Numbered from the stretch's first letter, positions 7,639-16,098 are shown. The stretch is 41,008 nucleotides of DNA from Solirubrobacteraceae bacterium (GCA_025451035.1 JANWLE010000017.1:1-41008), one strand, 5' to 3'. The notes: generated from the letters alone by a model not told the origin. Program-made: numbers and translations.

Positions 7639-8265
7639 TCAAGCCCCGCCGCTGTGAACGAAGCCGAAGTCTTGTGTGTAGGTGGCGCCGATCTGACCGC
7701 CGCAGGCGGACGCCGGTGCCTTGGCGGCCACGCCGATGCCGGTGTCCCGGAAACGGCTGTCGAGGATGTTCGCCAAATGCGGCGGCGAAGCTATCCAGGC
7801 TCGCACGATCGCATACGGGGTCGACTGCTGGAGTGTCCCGCAGCCGATGTTCTCCCCGATTTCGTATCTGAGCTGCCGGCCCCGCAAATAGCCGCTCGCA
7901 CGTATCCGTCTGAGCAGCGTGTCGTCGTGCGGGCCGAGGTGAGCGAAATAGCCCTCGGCGACCATGCTCTGCGTGTGGCTCTGCGCCGAGCGCTGCAGGC
8001 GCCGGTCGATGCGCAGCGGTCGCTCGCCATGCAGGACTCGCTCCTGGTTGATCAGGCACAGCGTCGCCGCGCGCATCGCCCGCAGGTTGCGTGCATCCGG
8101 CGTGAGCTTCGCCTGAGCGCAGCGCGCCGGATCGAGCGCCGTCGCCCGGGCCGCAGCGTTGGCCGCGGGCGGCTGCGAGGGGCTGTATACGGCAAGCATT
8201 GCGGCCAGGGCCAACGAGACTCTCAGGATCATGCTCGAGGCATCGAACCGGTCTGCGTTCAGCAT
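7639..8265 (-). CDS. secreted CAP/SCP-domain protein
   Basis: An extracytoplasmic CAP (cysteine-rich secretory/SCP-like) domain protein of 208 aa. A hydrophobic segment ILRVSLALAAMLAVY near the N-terminus looks like a signal peptide; M12 just before it may be the real start. The CAP signature follows: INQERVLHGERPL, SAQSHTQSMVAEGYFAH, then RIRASGY, GENIGCG, AWIASPPHLANILDSRFRDTGIGV. Bacterial members have been linked to cell-wall or sporulation functions, but the biochemical role is usually unknown. It is separated by 87 nt from the downstream-read SDR and by 56 nt from the acyl-CoA dehydrogenase upstream. All are minus strand, so it may be part of that transcript. Confidence 0.85.
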   Translation of the reverse strand: MLNADRFDASSMILRVSLALAAMLAVYSPSQPPAANAAARATALDPARCAQAKLTPDARNLRAMRAATLCLINQERVLHGERPLRIDRRLQRSAQSHTQSMVAEGYFAHLGPHDDTLLRRIRASGYLRGRQLRYEIGENIGCGTLQQSTPYAIVRAWIASPPHLANILDSRFRDTGIGVAAKAPASACGGQIGATYTQDFGFVHSGGA

Positions 8266-8321
8266 GAGCTGCCCGCCGGTTTGCGCGCGGACGTCGGGGG
8301 CCGTGGCGGCGCACAGCTCAC

Positions 8322-9464
8322 CTACAGGTCCAGCAGGCGCCCGAGGATCTCGCGCATGATCTCGTCAGAACCGCCGCCGATCGGACCCAGACGAGCGTCG
8401 CGCGCGGCGCGCTCCACCCAGTACTCGCGCATGTAGCCCGCGCCGCCGTGGATCTGCAGGCACTCGTCCATCAGCTCGAAGCACGCGCGTTGGGTCACGA
8501 GCTTGGCGATCGTGACCTCCCGCAACGCCTGCTCGCCCGCGCAAAAGCGCCGCAGCGCGTCGTAGGTCACGCAGCGCGCGGTGTGCGCGCTCGCCGCGAG
8601 GTCGGCGAGCTTGTGGCGGATCGCCTGGTGCTTTGCGATCGGCCGTCCGAAGGCCGTGCGCTCGCGTGCATACTGCGCCGTGCGTTCATAGGCGAGCTGC
8701 ATCGCGCCGACCGCTCCGAGCGCCATCGCCAGGCGCTCCCACTGGAAGTTGGCCATGATCAGCTTGAAGCCCTCGTGCAACGGGCCCAGCAGGTTCTCCT
8801 GCCCCACGAACACGTCCTCGAAGGAGATCGTCGCGGTATCTGAGGCGTTCCAGCCGAGCTTGCGCAGCTTGGATGAGCTCACCCCCTCGCCGCGGTCGAT
8901 GATCAGAAACGAGATGCCGTTGTGGCCGCCCTCTGCCGTCGTCTTGACCGCGGTGACGATGAAATGCGCGCGCACTCCGTTTGTGATGTAGGTCTTTGAG
9001 CCGTTCACCAAAAAGCCGCCGTCCACGCGGGTGGCCGTCGTGCGCAACGACGCCACGTCGGAGCCGGCGTCGGGCTCGGTGATGCCGAGCGCGCCGATCT
9101 TCTCACCGCGGATCGCCGGCGCCAGGTAGCGCTGCTTCTGCTCCTCTGAGCCGAACTTCCAGATTGGCGGCGTCGCGATGTTCACGTGCGCGCCGATGCC
9201 GGCCGCCGTGCCGCCCGAGCCGATGCGCGCGAGCTCCTCCACCAGCACCGCCTCGTGCAGGTAGTCGCCGCCTTCCCCGCCGTACTCGGCGGGGTACTTC
9301 AGGCCCAAGAGCCCCTGGCCGGCGAGCTTTGCGAACACCTCGTCGGGGAACCATTCCTCCGCCTCCCAGCTCTGCGCGTCGGGGGACAGCTCCCGTTCGA
9401 TGAAGCCACGGACCGATGAGCGCAGCTCTTCGTGCTCGTCCGTAAACGGCGGCGTTGCGCTCAC
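8322..9464 (-). CDS. acyl-CoA dehydrogenase (second of a tandem pair)
   Basis: A 380-aa FAD-dependent acyl-CoA alpha,beta-dehydrogenase. I chose the GTG at 9464 because it overlaps the upstream dehydrogenase stop by 4 nt (GTGA) and gives the normal N-terminus FTDEHEELRSSVRGF; the open frame extends further upstream in unrelated sequence. FAD/substrate motifs are ITEPDAGSDVASLRT and GSKTYITNG, and the C-terminal signature is IHGGAGYMREYWVERAARDARLGPIGGGSDEIM. The MCAD-type catalytic Glu position has Gly (IGGGSDE). The likely base is the Glu of FQWERLAMA, as in isovaleryl- or long-chain acyl-CoA dehydrogenases. Tandem coupling suggests a hetero-oligomer or two steps on related substrates. Confidence 0.92.
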   Translation of the reverse strand: MSATPPFTDEHEELRSSVRGFIERELSPDAQSWEAEEWFPDEVFAKLAGQGLLGLKYPAEYGGEGGDYLHEAVLVEELARIGSGGTAAGIGAHVNIATPPIWKFGSEEQKQRYLAPAIRGEKIGALGITEPDAGSDVASLRTTATRVDGGFLVNGSKTYITNGVRAHFIVTAVKTTAEGGHNGISFLIIDRGEGVSSSKLRKLGWNASDTATISFEDVFVGQENLLGPLHEGFKLIMANFQWERLAMALGAVGAMQLAYERTAQYARERTAFGRPIAKHQAIRHKLADLAASAHTARCVTYDALRRFCAGEQALREVTIAKLVTQRACFELMDECLQIHGGAGYMREYWVERAARDARLGPIGGGSDEIMREILGRLLDL

Positions 9465-10648
9465 AGGCCGTAGGAGCGGCCGATAACGTCGAGCATGATC
9501 TCGTCGGTGCCCGCGCCGATGCGGTTCAGCCGCGCGTCGCGCCAGGCCCGCTCGACGCCGTACTCGCGCATGTAGCCCGCGCCGCCGTGGATCTGGATGC
9601 ACTCGTCGGCGACCTCGACCGCGACCCGTGCGGCGTGGAGCTTGGCCATCGAGATCTCCCTGACGGGGTACTCACCGTTGGCGAAGCGCCACGCCGTCAC
9701 GTAGACCATCTGGCGCGCCGACTCGATCTTGGTCGCCATCTCCGCGAACTTGTGGCGGATCACCTGGAAGTGACCGATCGAACGGCCGAACGCCTTGCGC
9801 TCATTGGCGTACTCCAGGGTCCGCTCGAATGTCCGCTGGGCGCCCGCCACGCAGCCGGCGGCGCCGATCAGACGCTCGCCCTGGAGCTCCCACATGATGT
9901 TGTAGAAGCCCTTGCCGACCTGTCCCAGCACTGCCGACTCGGGCACACGCACGTCCTGGAAGGCGAGCAGCGCCGTGTCGGAGGCGTGCATGCCGAGCTT
10001 CTCGAGCTTCTTCTCCCTGATGACGCCGGGCGCGTCCATCGGCACCAAGAACAGGGTGAAGCCGTCGTAGCCGGCGTCCGCGTCGGTCTTGGTGACGAGC
10101 ACGATCACATCCGCGCGGAGACCGTTGGTGATGTAAGTCTTTGAGCCGTTGATGAGGTAGCCATCGCCGTCCTTGACCGCGCGTGTCTTTATGCCAGCGA
10201 CATCCGAGCCGGCGTCGGGCTCGGTGATGCCGATGCAGAGGATCTTCTCGCCCTTGATCGCCGGCACGACCCATTCCTGCTTCTGCTCCTCGGAGCCGAA
10301 CGCGAGGATCGGCGGCATCGCCATGTCGGTGTGGACCGCGACGCCCATCGCCAGACCGCCCGAGTTCGCCTTGACGATCTCCTCGGCGAGAACGAGGCTG
10401 GTGTAGTAGTCCCCGCCCTGGCCGCCATAGGCCTCGGGCTTGTCCAGGCCGAGGAAGCCAAGCTCGCCCATGCGCGTGAAGACGGAGTCGGGGAAGGTCG
10501 TCTCCTCCCATTCCTCGGCGTGCGGCGTGAGCTCCTTCAAGACGAAGCTGCGGATCGACTCGCGCAGCGCTTCGTGCTCGTCGGTAAAGATGAAGTGCTT
10601 GCGCTTGGCCTGATGGTCGGGCTTCAGGACGGTCTCGGTGCTCGCCAT
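9461..10648 (-). CDS. acyl-CoA dehydrogenase (first of a tandem pair)
   Basis: A 395-aa flavoprotein dehydrogenase with FTDEHEALRESIRSF, ITEPDAGSDVAGIKT, GSKTYITNGLRAD, and the C-terminal signature IHGGAGYMREYGVERAWRDARLNRIGAGTDEIM. As in its neighbour, the MCAD catalytic Glu position is Gly (IGAGTDE). The Glu in LQGERLIGAAG (about residue 255) is the probable base, the arrangement known for isovaleryl-CoA dehydrogenase. AGAGGAG precedes the ATG by about 8 nt. It leads a minus-strand operon divergent from the hydratase/carboxylase operon, and the shared intergenic region holds an inverted repeat. A branched short-chain acyl-CoA substrate is plausible but not proven. Confidence 0.93.
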   Translation of the reverse strand: MASTETVLKPDHQAKRKHFIFTDEHEALRESIRSFVLKELTPHAEEWEETTFPDSVFTRMGELGFLGLDKPEAYGGQGGDYYTSLVLAEEIVKANSGGLAMGVAVHTDMAMPPILAFGSEEQKQEWVVPAIKGEKILCIGITEPDAGSDVAGIKTRAVKDGDGYLINGSKTYITNGLRADVIVLVTKTDADAGYDGFTLFLVPMDAPGVIREKKLEKLGMHASDTALLAFQDVRVPESAVLGQVGKGFYNIMWELQGERLIGAAGCVAGAQRTFERTLEYANERKAFGRSIGHFQVIRHKFAEMATKIESARQMVYVTAWRFANGEYPVREISMAKLHAARVAVEVADECIQIHGGAGYMREYGVERAWRDARLNRIGAGTDEIMLDVIGRSYGL

Positions 10649-10705
10649 TGGTGTGGCTCCTCTGGTCGGTCGTGCGGTGGTTGGACGCTAGCGCAGCCAA
10701 AAAGA

Positions 10706-10732
10706 AAAGTAAACAGTAGGACTTCTTACTTT
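10706..10732. promoter_or_regulatory. inverted repeat, candidate operator between divergent operons
   Basis: AAAGTAA at 10706-10712 and TTACTTT at 10726-10732 are perfect complements around a 13-nt spacer. They sit between the acyl-CoA dehydrogenase operon (minus) and the enoyl-CoA hydratase operon (plus). The patch is AT-rich in a GC-rich region. A TetR- or MerR-type regulator from this cluster is a reasonable binder, but the link is inference. Confidence 0.5.
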
Positions 10733-10752
10733 CGACGATGGCGAGAAGTGGT

Positions 10753-10758
10753 TAGGAT
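10753..10758 (+). promoter_or_regulatory. -10 box TAGGAT
   Basis: TAGGAT lies 7 nt upstream of the in-frame GTG at 10766. If this is the promoter, the hydratase mRNA is leaderless and starts at that GTG, not at the ATG at 10757 that overlaps the box. Confidence 0.4.
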
Positions 10759-11587
10759 GCCTAGCGTGTCCGAGCAGAGCAGCGGCGCCGAGCCCACCGC
10801 CCACCCGCCTCAGCCGGTTCTCTACGCCGTCGCGGAGAACGGCGTCGCGACGATCACGCTGAACGAGCCCGCCACGCGCAACGCGCTGTCGGCGGAGGTG
10901 CTGCAGGGGCTGATCGACGCCTTCACACGCGCCCGCGACGAGGAGGCGGTTCGCGCAGTCGTGCTCGCCTCCTCGCACGAGACGGTCTTCTCCTCGGGCG
11001 CGAACCTGTCGGGCTTCTCGATCGACGCCCCGCTTGTGCACCGCCACTTCGCCACCGAGCGCTTCGTCGCGCTTTTCAAGCTGATCAGCGCGCTCGGCAA
11101 GCCGACCCTGGTGGCCGCCTCGGGTCACGTGCTCGCGGGGGCGCTCGGTATCGCGCTCGCCTGCGACTTGATCGTCGCGAAGGAGGAAGCGACGTTCGGC
11201 ACGCCCGAGATCAACGTCGGCGCCTTTCCCTTCATGATCATGGCGCTGATCTACCGCAACGTGCCCCGCAAGAAGGCCAACGAGCTGCTCCTGCTTGGCG
11301 AGCGCTGGAGCGCCCAGCAGGCGCTGCAGGCAGGAATCGTCAACAGGGTCCTGCCAGCAGAGGAGTTCGAGCAGGCCGTGCAGGAGTGGGCCGCCAAGCT
11401 CGCCTCGAAGTCGCCCGTGATCATGCGCCTCGGCAAGGAAGCGATGCGCCGACAGATGGACATGGATCTCGACGACGCGCTGGACTACCTACGCGCGCAG
11501 CTGACACTCGCGTCCTCCACGGAGGACATTGTCGAGGGCGTGACCGCCTTCTTCCAAAAGCGCGAACCGCAGTGGAGGGGACGATGA
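10757..11587 (+). CDS. enoyl-CoA hydratase/isomerase family protein
   Basis: A 276-aa crotonase-fold protein acting on an acyl-CoA double bond. The oxyanion-hole segments are FSSGANLSGF and ASGHVLAGALGIALACD. The Glu in FGTPEINVGAFPF matches one of the two catalytic glutamates of hydratases. RKKANELLLLGERWSAQQALQAGIVNRVLP is the usual C-terminal half. The ATG at 10757 is used here. GTG at 10766, three codons later, is an equally good start if the transcript is leaderless. It is the first gene of a coupled operon (carboxylase, BKACE, CoA-transferase, MerR) and divergent from two acyl-CoA dehydrogenases. Confidence 0.9.
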   Translation: MPSVSEQSSGAEPTAHPPQPVLYAVAENGVATITLNEPATRNALSAEVLQGLIDAFTRARDEEAVRAVVLASSHETVFSSGANLSGFSIDAPLVHRHFATERFVALFKLISALGKPTLVAASGHVLAGALGIALACDLIVAKEEATFGTPEINVGAFPFMIMALIYRNVPRKKANELLLLGERWSAQQALQAGIVNRVLPAEEFEQAVQEWAAKLASKSPVIMRLGKEAMRRQMDMDLDDALDYLRAQLTLASSTEDIVEGVTAFFQKREPQWRGR

Positions 11588-11616
11588 GCCGATCCGCCCG
11601 TGAGGACAGACGATGA
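11584..11616 (+). CDS. 10-codon bridging mini-ORF
   Basis: ATG at 11584 overlaps the hydratase stop as ATGA. The frame reads MSRSAREDRR and its own TGA overlaps the ATG of the carboxylase gene (11613) as ATGA. This arrangement could carry terminating ribosomes from one gene to the next. GTGAGGAC inside it also offers a Shine-Dalgarno for 11613, so ordinary initiation is equally possible. I doubt that the peptide itself has a function. Confidence 0.3.
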   Translation: MSRSAREDRR

Positions 11617-13184
11617 GCACCGACGAGAAGACGTCCCTGCTGCGCCCGCTCGCTGAGGATCTGCACGCGCGCCGCGCACAGATAAGGCTAGGCGGCGGAC
11701 AGGAGAAGATCGACAAGCAGCACGAGCGGGGCAAGCTCACGGCGCGCGAGCGGATCGCGCTGCTCGTCGACGAGGGCACGTTCGTCGAGCTGGGCACCCT
11801 CGGCAAGCCACACACCACGCAGCGCGCGATGGATGGCGTGGACGCTCCCGCCGACGGCGTGATCACCGGCTACGGCAAGATCGACGGGCGGATGACGGCG
11901 GTCTGCGCGTACGACTTCACGGTCATGGCCGGCTCGATGGGCATGACCGGCGAGTTCAAGGTCACACGCCTGCGTGAACTGGCCCTGACCAAGCGCATCC
12001 CCTTCATCTGGCTGCTCGACTCTGCCGGCGCCCGCGTGCAGGAGGCGGCCGGCGCGATGTTCGCCGGCTCGGGTCACCTCTTCCGCGAGGAGGTGATCAT
12101 GAGCGGCGTGATTCCCCAGGTGGCGGCGCTGATGGGCCCGTGCGCCGCCGGTACCGCCTACATCCCCGGGCTGGCGGACTTCGTGCCGATGGTCAAGGGC
12201 CGCGGCTCGATGGCGCTCGCCGGGCCGCACCTGGTCAGGGCTGCCATCGGCGAGGACGTCACGCAGGAGGAACTAGGCGGCTCGCGCGTGCACTGCCGCA
12301 AGTCGGGCGTGGGGGACATGGAGGTGGCCAGTGACGAGGAGTGCATCGAGCGGATCAAGCAGTACCTCTCCTTCATGCCGCAGAACTGCGAGCAGCTCCC
12401 GCCGATCAGGCCCGTCTCAGACCCGGTCGAGCGCGCGGACGAGGAGCTGCTGGACGTGCTGCCCGAGTCCAACCGCAAGCCGTATGACATGTATGAGGTG
12501 ATCTCCCATATCGTCGACGACGGCGAGATCTTCGACATGAAGGGCCAGTGGGCCAAGACGATCATCACCTGTTTCGCGCGTTTCGGCGGGCGCCCCGCGG
12601 GGATCGTCGCAAACCAGCCCAAGCAGCTCGGCGGCATCCTCGACAACGACTCCGCCGACAAGGCCGCGCGCTTCATCAACCTCTGCAACGCGTTCGGCAT
12701 CCCGCTCGTCTTCATCCAGGACGTCCCCGGCTTCATGGTGGGCACCAAGGTCGAGGCCGAAGGCATCATCCGCCACGGGGCGAAGATGCTCTATGCGGTC
12801 GCCAACGCGACCGTGCCGAAGGTGACCGTGATCACGCGCAAGGCGTATGGCGCCGGCTACTACGTGATGTGCGGGCGGGCCTATGAGCCCGACCTGATCG
12901 TCGCCTGGCCGAGCGCGGAGATCAGCGTGATGGGTGCCGAGGGGGTCGTGGAGATCGCCTTCCGCAAGGCGGTCGACGCCGCCGAGGACCCCGAGGCCAA
13001 GCGGGCCGAGCTGATCGAGAACTTCAAGAAGATGTTCGACGTGTACATCGCCGCCGGCAACGACCTGATCGACGACGTGATCGACCCGCGCGAGACGCGC
13101 GCGACGATCTGTCATGGGCTGGAGATGGCCGCGGGCAAGAAGGTCGAGCGGCCCTACAAGAGGTCTGGAGTGGTGCCCGTATGA
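11613..13184 (+). CDS. acyl-CoA carboxylase carboxyltransferase (beta) subunit
   Basis: Transfers CO2 from carboxybiotin to an acyl-CoA. At 523 aa it is typical of propionyl-/methylcrotonyl-CoA carboxylase beta subunits. KLTARERIALLVDEGTF marks the N-terminus, LLDSAGARVQEAAG the first crotonase-like half and GSGHLFREEVIMSG follows it. The acyl-CoA-binding half has PAGIVANQPKQLGGILDNDSADKAARFI, DVPGFMVGTKVE and KAYGAGYYVMCG. The holoenzyme needs a biotin carboxylase/carrier alpha subunit, which is not in the window. The stop overlaps the BKACE gene by 4 nt. Propionyl, methylcrotonyl or another acyl specificity cannot be decided by eye. Confidence 0.93.
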   Translation: MSTDEKTSLLRPLAEDLHARRAQIRLGGGQEKIDKQHERGKLTARERIALLVDEGTFVELGTLGKPHTTQRAMDGVDAPADGVITGYGKIDGRMTAVCAYDFTVMAGSMGMTGEFKVTRLRELALTKRIPFIWLLDSAGARVQEAAGAMFAGSGHLFREEVIMSGVIPQVAALMGPCAAGTAYIPGLADFVPMVKGRGSMALAGPHLVRAAIGEDVTQEELGGSRVHCRKSGVGDMEVASDEECIERIKQYLSFMPQNCEQLPPIRPVSDPVERADEELLDVLPESNRKPYDMYEVISHIVDDGEIFDMKGQWAKTIITCFARFGGRPAGIVANQPKQLGGILDNDSADKAARFINLCNAFGIPLVFIQDVPGFMVGTKVEAEGIIRHGAKMLYAVANATVPKVTVITRKAYGAGYYVMCGRAYEPDLIVAWPSAEISVMGAEGVVEIAFRKAVDAAEDPEAKRAELIENFKKMFDVYIAAGNDLIDDVIDPRETRATICHGLEMAAGKKVERPYKRSGVVPV

Positions 13185-14050
13185 GTCTCGACGATCCCGT
13201 CGTCATTACCTGCTCGATCTCGGGCGTGATAGCAAACCGCGAGCAGTGCCCGGCGATCCCCTATACGCCGCAGGAGTACGGGGAAGAGGCCAAGCGGGCG
13301 GTGGACGAGGGGGCCTCGATGATCCACATCCACGCCCGTAAATCCGACGGCACTCCCAGCTACGAGATCGAGGACTTCGCCGCGATCACCGAGGCGATCA
13401 GGGACGCAGTCGACGATGTGATCATCAACTACTCCACCGGCACGATCGGCGTGCCGGTGTCAAAGCGGATCGAGTACCTGCGCGCCTGCCGCCCGGAAGT
13501 CGCCGCCCTGAACATGGGCTCGATGAACTACGCCAAGTACTCGCGCTCGCGCAAGGACTTCGTGTTCAAGATGGTCTTCCAGAACCCGTTCGAGGAGATC
13601 GTGGAGCTGCTGCAGGCGATGAACGAGCTGGGGATAAAGCCCGAGCACGAGTGCTTCGACCTCGGGCATGTCGGCTCGCTCACGCCGCTGGTGGACATGG
13701 GGGTCTTGAAGGCCCCCCTTCACATCGACTGCGTGATGGGAGTGATCGGCGGCATCCCACCGACGGCACGCAACCTGGCCGCGATGGCCGACAACATCGC
13801 GCAGGTGCCCGGCGGCCCGCACCACTGGGGGGTGATCGGCATCTCGCGCGACCAGTGGAACCTGATCGCCACGGCGCTCACGCTCGGCGGCTCGATCCGC
13901 GCGGGCGTCGAGGACAACCTGTACCTGCCCGACGGCACGATGGCGCGCTCCAACGGCGAGTTGATCGCGCAGGCGCGCCGGATGGCTGAAGACGTCGGGC
14001 GCCGGCCCGCCACGGTCGCCGAGGCGCGCGGGCTGCTGGGCATCGGCTGA
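13181..14050 (+). CDS. beta-keto acid cleavage enzyme (BKACE, DUF849)
   Basis: A 289-aa TIM-barrel zinc enzyme of the family that includes 3-keto-5-aminohexanoate cleavage enzyme. Members condense a beta-keto acid with acetyl-CoA and give acetoacetate plus a new acyl-CoA. The zinc motif MIHIHAR carries His49 and His51. LNYSTGT-like INYSTGTIG, FDLGHVGSL, MGVIGGIPPTARNL and the C-terminal GGSIRAGVEDNLYL are family hallmarks. It is coupled to the carboxylase upstream (4-nt overlap) and the CoA-transferase downstream (stop and start share one base). The co-translated set suggests a pathway for a substituted beta-keto acid; the substrate is not evident. Confidence 0.9.
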   Translation: MSLDDPVVITCSISGVIANREQCPAIPYTPQEYGEEAKRAVDEGASMIHIHARKSDGTPSYEIEDFAAITEAIRDAVDDVIINYSTGTIGVPVSKRIEYLRACRPEVAALNMGSMNYAKYSRSRKDFVFKMVFQNPFEEIVELLQAMNELGIKPEHECFDLGHVGSLTPLVDMGVLKAPLHIDCVMGVIGGIPPTARNLAAMADNIAQVPGGPHHWGVIGISRDQWNLIATALTLGGSIRAGVEDNLYLPDGTMARSNGELIAQARRMAEDVGRRPATVAEARGLLGIG

Positions 14051-15297
14051 TGGGACTGCCGCTCGGGGGCATCCGCGTGCTCGACCTCTCGCGGCTGCTG
14101 CCGGGAGGCTTCTGCTCGCTGCTGCTGGCCGACTTTGGCGCCGAGGTGCTGAAGGTCGAGGACACCGCCATGGGCGACTACATCCGCTGGGCGCCGCCGT
14201 ACTACGACGGCGCCGAGGACAGCGCTCGCTCGGCGCTGTTCCTCTCGCTCAACCGCAACAAGCGCTCGATCAGGATCGACCTCAAGAGCCAGGAGGGACG
14301 CGAGGTCCTGCTACGGCTGGTGCGCGAATACGACGTCGTGCTCGAGTCCTTCCGCCCGGGCGTGCTCGATCGGCTTGGCGTCGGCTACGAGCTCATGCGC
14401 GAGGAGAACAAGGGCATCGTCTACTGCGCCATCACCGGCTACGGCCAGAGCGGACCAAAGCGCGAGGCCTCTGGGCACGACATGAACTACCTCGGCCTCG
14501 TCGGCCTGCTCGGCCTGAGTGGCGAAGCGGGCGGCCCGCCCGTCCAGTCCGAGGGCCAGATCGCCGACATCGGCGGCGGCGCGTTGATGGCGGCGTTCGG
14601 GATCATGGCGGCGCTGCGCGAGCGCGACGGCTCGGCGGCTCGGCCCGGCTCCGGCGAAGGCCAGCTCGTCGATGTCTCGATGGCCGACGGCGCGCTCTCC
14701 TGGCTCGCGATGGTTGCCGGCAGATACTTCGCCGACGGCTTGGTGCCCAAACGTGGCGAGCAGATCCTCGCGGGTGCTCTCATCTGCTACCGGCCCTACG
14801 AGTGCGCCGACGGCTGGGTGACCCTGGGCGCGCTTGAGCCGAAGTTCTGGCAGGCGTTCTGCCGTGGCGTCGGGCGCGAGGAGCTCATCGAGAGGCAGTT
14901 CGAGAACCCCGGGTCAGAGGCTCACGCGCAGGTGAGCGAGATCTTCCGCTCACGCACACGCGCGCAATGGGAGGCGTTCGCGGGCGAGCACGACTGCTGT
15001 CTTGAGCCGCTGCTGGACCTCGACGAGGCGCTCGCCTCCGCGCTTGTGCGCGAGCGCGGCATGGTCGTAGAGCTGCACCAGCCCGGAGTAGAGGGCGGCG
15101 TGCGCCAGCTCGGCGTGCCGATCAAGCTCGATCGCACCCCTGGCGAGCACGACCGCCTGCCCGGGCCTGCGCTCGGCGAGCACACCCGCGCGGTGCTGTC
15201 CGAGACGGGCTATACCCACGCGCAGATAGAGCAGCTGCTTGCGACGGGCGCCGTCGCGCTACCCCCAGACGGGGAGCAGGGGACCTTCATGGCATGA
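14050..15297 (+). CDS. family III CoA-transferase (CaiB/BaiF)
   Basis: Moves CoA between carboxylic acids through an aspartyl-anhydride mechanism. The 415-aa protein has the N-terminal LGGIRVLDLSRLLPGGFCSLLLADFGAEVLKVE, the NRNKRSIRIDLK block, and the catalytic Asp144 in SGHDMNYLG. The GQLVDVSMADG segment is also typical. It is translationally linked to BKACE and overlaps the MerR start by 4 nt. In context it could activate the acid consumed by the pathway or recycle CoA from its product. Some homologues are alpha-methylacyl-CoA racemases, which would also fit branched acyl-CoAs. Confidence 0.9.
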   Translation: MGLPLGGIRVLDLSRLLPGGFCSLLLADFGAEVLKVEDTAMGDYIRWAPPYYDGAEDSARSALFLSLNRNKRSIRIDLKSQEGREVLLRLVREYDVVLESFRPGVLDRLGVGYELMREENKGIVYCAITGYGQSGPKREASGHDMNYLGLVGLLGLSGEAGGPPVQSEGQIADIGGGALMAAFGIMAALRERDGSAARPGSGEGQLVDVSMADGALSWLAMVAGRYFADGLVPKRGEQILAGALICYRPYECADGWVTLGALEPKFWQAFCRGVGREELIERQFENPGSEAHAQVSEIFRSRTRAQWEAFAGEHDCCLEPLLDLDEALASALVRERGMVVELHQPGVEGGVRQLGVPIKLDRTPGEHDRLPGPALGEHTRAVLSETGYTHAQIEQLLATGAVALPPDGEQGTFMA

Positions 15298-16019
15298 GGG
15301 ACGAGGCTTCGAGCGAGCTGCTGAAGATGAGCGAGCTGGCGGAGCGCTCCGGCGTCAGCCCCGGCACCATCAAGCACTACCTGCGCGAGGGGCTGCTCGG
15401 CGATGGCGTCAGGCGGACCAGCCGCAACATGGCCTACTACCCCGTCGAGTTCGTGCAACGGATCGAACTGATAAAGCGCCTGCAGGAGGAGCGCTACATG
15501 CCGCTGCGGGTGATCAGGGACGTGATGGACGATGACCCCGAGCGGGTGCGCGCCCTGATCGAGCTGGAGGACCGCATCCTGGAGCGCGCGCTCGCGCACG
15601 CAGACGAGCAGCGGGTCTCGGCCAAGGCGGTGGGCGAGCGTTACGAGATCCCTCGCAACGTGCTCGAGCGCCTGCAGGAGATAGGCGTGCTCACCCCCGA
15701 CCGGCGCGGCTATGACCGCGACGACGTGAAGATCATCGAGGCGATCGCCAGCTTCCGCGCCGGAGGCTACGAGGAGGAGCTCGGCTTCACCGTCTATGAC
15801 ACGTTGCGCTACCGCGAGGCGCTGGAGCCACTGGTCGCGGAGGAGGTGCGTGCTCTGCTGGACCGTCTGGTGGGCGAGGTCGAGATCGAGCGCGCGGTGG
15901 AGATCGTCGAGGCCGGCGCCGAGCCGCTGCGGGAGCTCCTCGGTGCGATGCATTCCAAGCTGCTGCTGGCCGAGCTGCACCGCCAGCGCGCGCGGGGCGA
16001 GCGCGACCAGGAAGGCTGA
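15294..16019 (+). CDS. MerR-family transcriptional regulator
   Basis: The N-terminal winged helix-turn-helix reads LLKMSELAERSGVSPGTIKHYLREGLL (about 9-35). A wing with RRTSRNMAYYPVEFVQRIELIKRL and a long coiled helix follow. The remainder (about 100-240) is helical and unlike the small metal-binding C-termini of classic MerR, with a second HTH-like stretch SAKAVGERYEIPRNVLERLQEIGV. It is the last gene of the hydratase-carboxylase-BKACE-CoA-transferase operon (4-nt overlap), so it probably controls this pathway, perhaps in response to an acyl-CoA. That is inferred from position only. Confidence 0.87.
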   Translation: MRDEASSELLKMSELAERSGVSPGTIKHYLREGLLGDGVRRTSRNMAYYPVEFVQRIELIKRLQEERYMPLRVIRDVMDDDPERVRALIELEDRILERALAHADEQRVSAKAVGERYEIPRNVLERLQEIGVLTPDRRGYDRDDVKIIEAIASFRAGGYEEELGFTVYDTLRYREALEPLVAEEVRALLDRLVGEVEIERAVEIVEAGAEPLRELLGAMHSKLLLAELHRQRARGERDQEG

Positions 16020-16054
16020 CGGGCGAGGGCCAAGCAAGCGATATGCTTCAACGG

Positions 16055-16070
16055 TTGACTGACTAGTCAA
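16055..16070. promoter_or_regulatory. palindromic operator, TetR type
   Basis: TTGACT, four bases, AGTCAA form a perfect 16-bp dyad. It sits 28 nt before the nitrilase-family gene, which is co-transcribed with a TetR regulator. Size and form match typical TetR-family operators, so autoregulation is likely. A TATGCT (16042-16047) just upstream could be the -10 box it occludes. Confidence 0.6.
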
Positions 16071-16098
16071 TCTATTCGGCCGGGGGTCTGGCGAGGGT

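Noticed and set aside
9465-9602. 46-residue N-terminal extension of the second acyl-CoA dehydrogenase
   Set aside because: It is the shadow of the upstream dehydrogenase's C-terminus in another frame; the GTG at 9464 with GTGA overlap gives the normal family N-terminus.
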